A model generated the notes under the pieces. It saw only the letters and a list, made by a program, of their open reading frames with translations. It ran no database searches and had not been told where the DNA came from. Source: Bradyrhizobium arachidis (lineage in GTDB: Bacteria; Pseudomonadota; Alphaproteobacteria; Rhizobiales; Xanthobacteraceae). Taken from it: a DNA stretch of 64,000 bases. The position numbers and the translations under genes are program-made. Location: the NCBI RefSeq assembly GCF_015291705.1, contig NZ_CP030050.1, forward strand, positions 1,302,001 through 1,366,000, written 5' to 3'. Shown piece by piece: positions 63,957-64,000 of the stretch (positions are counted from its first letter, which is position 1; the number at the start of each line of letters is the position of its first letter).

Positions 63957-64000
63957 ATGACACAGACCGACCGCTCAACCCCTTTTGCTTCGCGCCTCGT
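63957..64000 (+). CDS. Start of an unidentified gene (truncated at the right edge)
   Basis: Only the first 14 codons are present (MTQTDRSTPFASRL). GGAG lies seven bases before the ATG, and the gene follows the permease hairpin by 26 bases. The fragment is too short to name. Confidence 0.5.
   Translation, partial: MTQTDRSTPFASRL

Overview
The window is high-GC alphaproteobacterial chromosome. It most likely comes from Bradyrhizobium or a close relative in the Bradyrhizobiaceae. That placement is inferred from gene content and order (tkt-gap-pgk-fba cluster, zapA / 6S RNA / 5-FCL, DUF1465 and DUF1192 proteins, ruvCAB) and from several short intergenic repeat families of the kind common in that genus. 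No tRNA, rRNA, insertion sequence, prophage or CRISPR array was seen. The window looks like core chromosome with several catabolic or transport modules.

Layout. 1-6.8 kb: a truncated PAS-GGDEF signalling protein, a quinone oxidoreductase, small DUF1192 and DUF1465 proteins, a probable small RNA with its own terminator, rpmE with a readable promoter, and an ABC exporter. 6.8-11 kb: a divergent catabolic module (GntR regulator, HAD hydrolase, aminotransferase versus an MHS-type transporter) with palindromic sites between the two arms. 11-14 kb: a small exported protein, an acetyltransferase and a MotA/OmpA-like proton-channel pair. 14-19.7 kb: a cyclopropane-synthase-like methyltransferase and a two-gene RND efflux pump. 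19.8-29.5 kb: a long minus-strand central-carbon cluster (tkt, gap, pgk, class II and class I aldolases) followed by a ThiE-like protein, a Sel1-repeat protein and an inositol-monophosphatase-family enzyme.

29.8-32.5 kb: DUF4164, zapA, 6S RNA, 5-formyltetrahydrofolate cyclo-ligase and a YmdB-type phosphodiesterase. 32.7-39.3 kb: a CobW GTPase with a histidine-rich loop, divergent from a Tat-exported cyclase-family enzyme, then a three-subunit molybdenum dehydrogenase (2Fe-2S, molybdopterin, triheme cytochrome c). 40-43.4 kb: two paralogous membrane-free chemoreceptors with C-terminal sensor domains, one carrying a PilZ-like segment. 43.5-48.9 kb: yebC, ruvC-ruvA-ruvB, a Tat-exported phosphoesterase, ybgC and a SnoaL/NTF2-like protein.

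49-59.2 kb: a LysR regulator and glutamine amidotransferase, divergent from a nine-gene operon. That operon combines a polyamine-type ABC importer with an opine/HcnABC-like FAD/2Fe-2S amine oxidase (two DadA-like subunits) and RidA. 59.3-64 kb: an ABC-F ATPase, DctA divergent from a uracil/xanthine permease across a palindromic site, and the first codons of a further gene.

The most useful second looks are the amine-oxidase/importer operon, the inverted-topology chemoreceptor pair, the small RNA near 3.6 kb, the MotA/OmpA-like pair, and the putative operators in the divergent intergenic regions.
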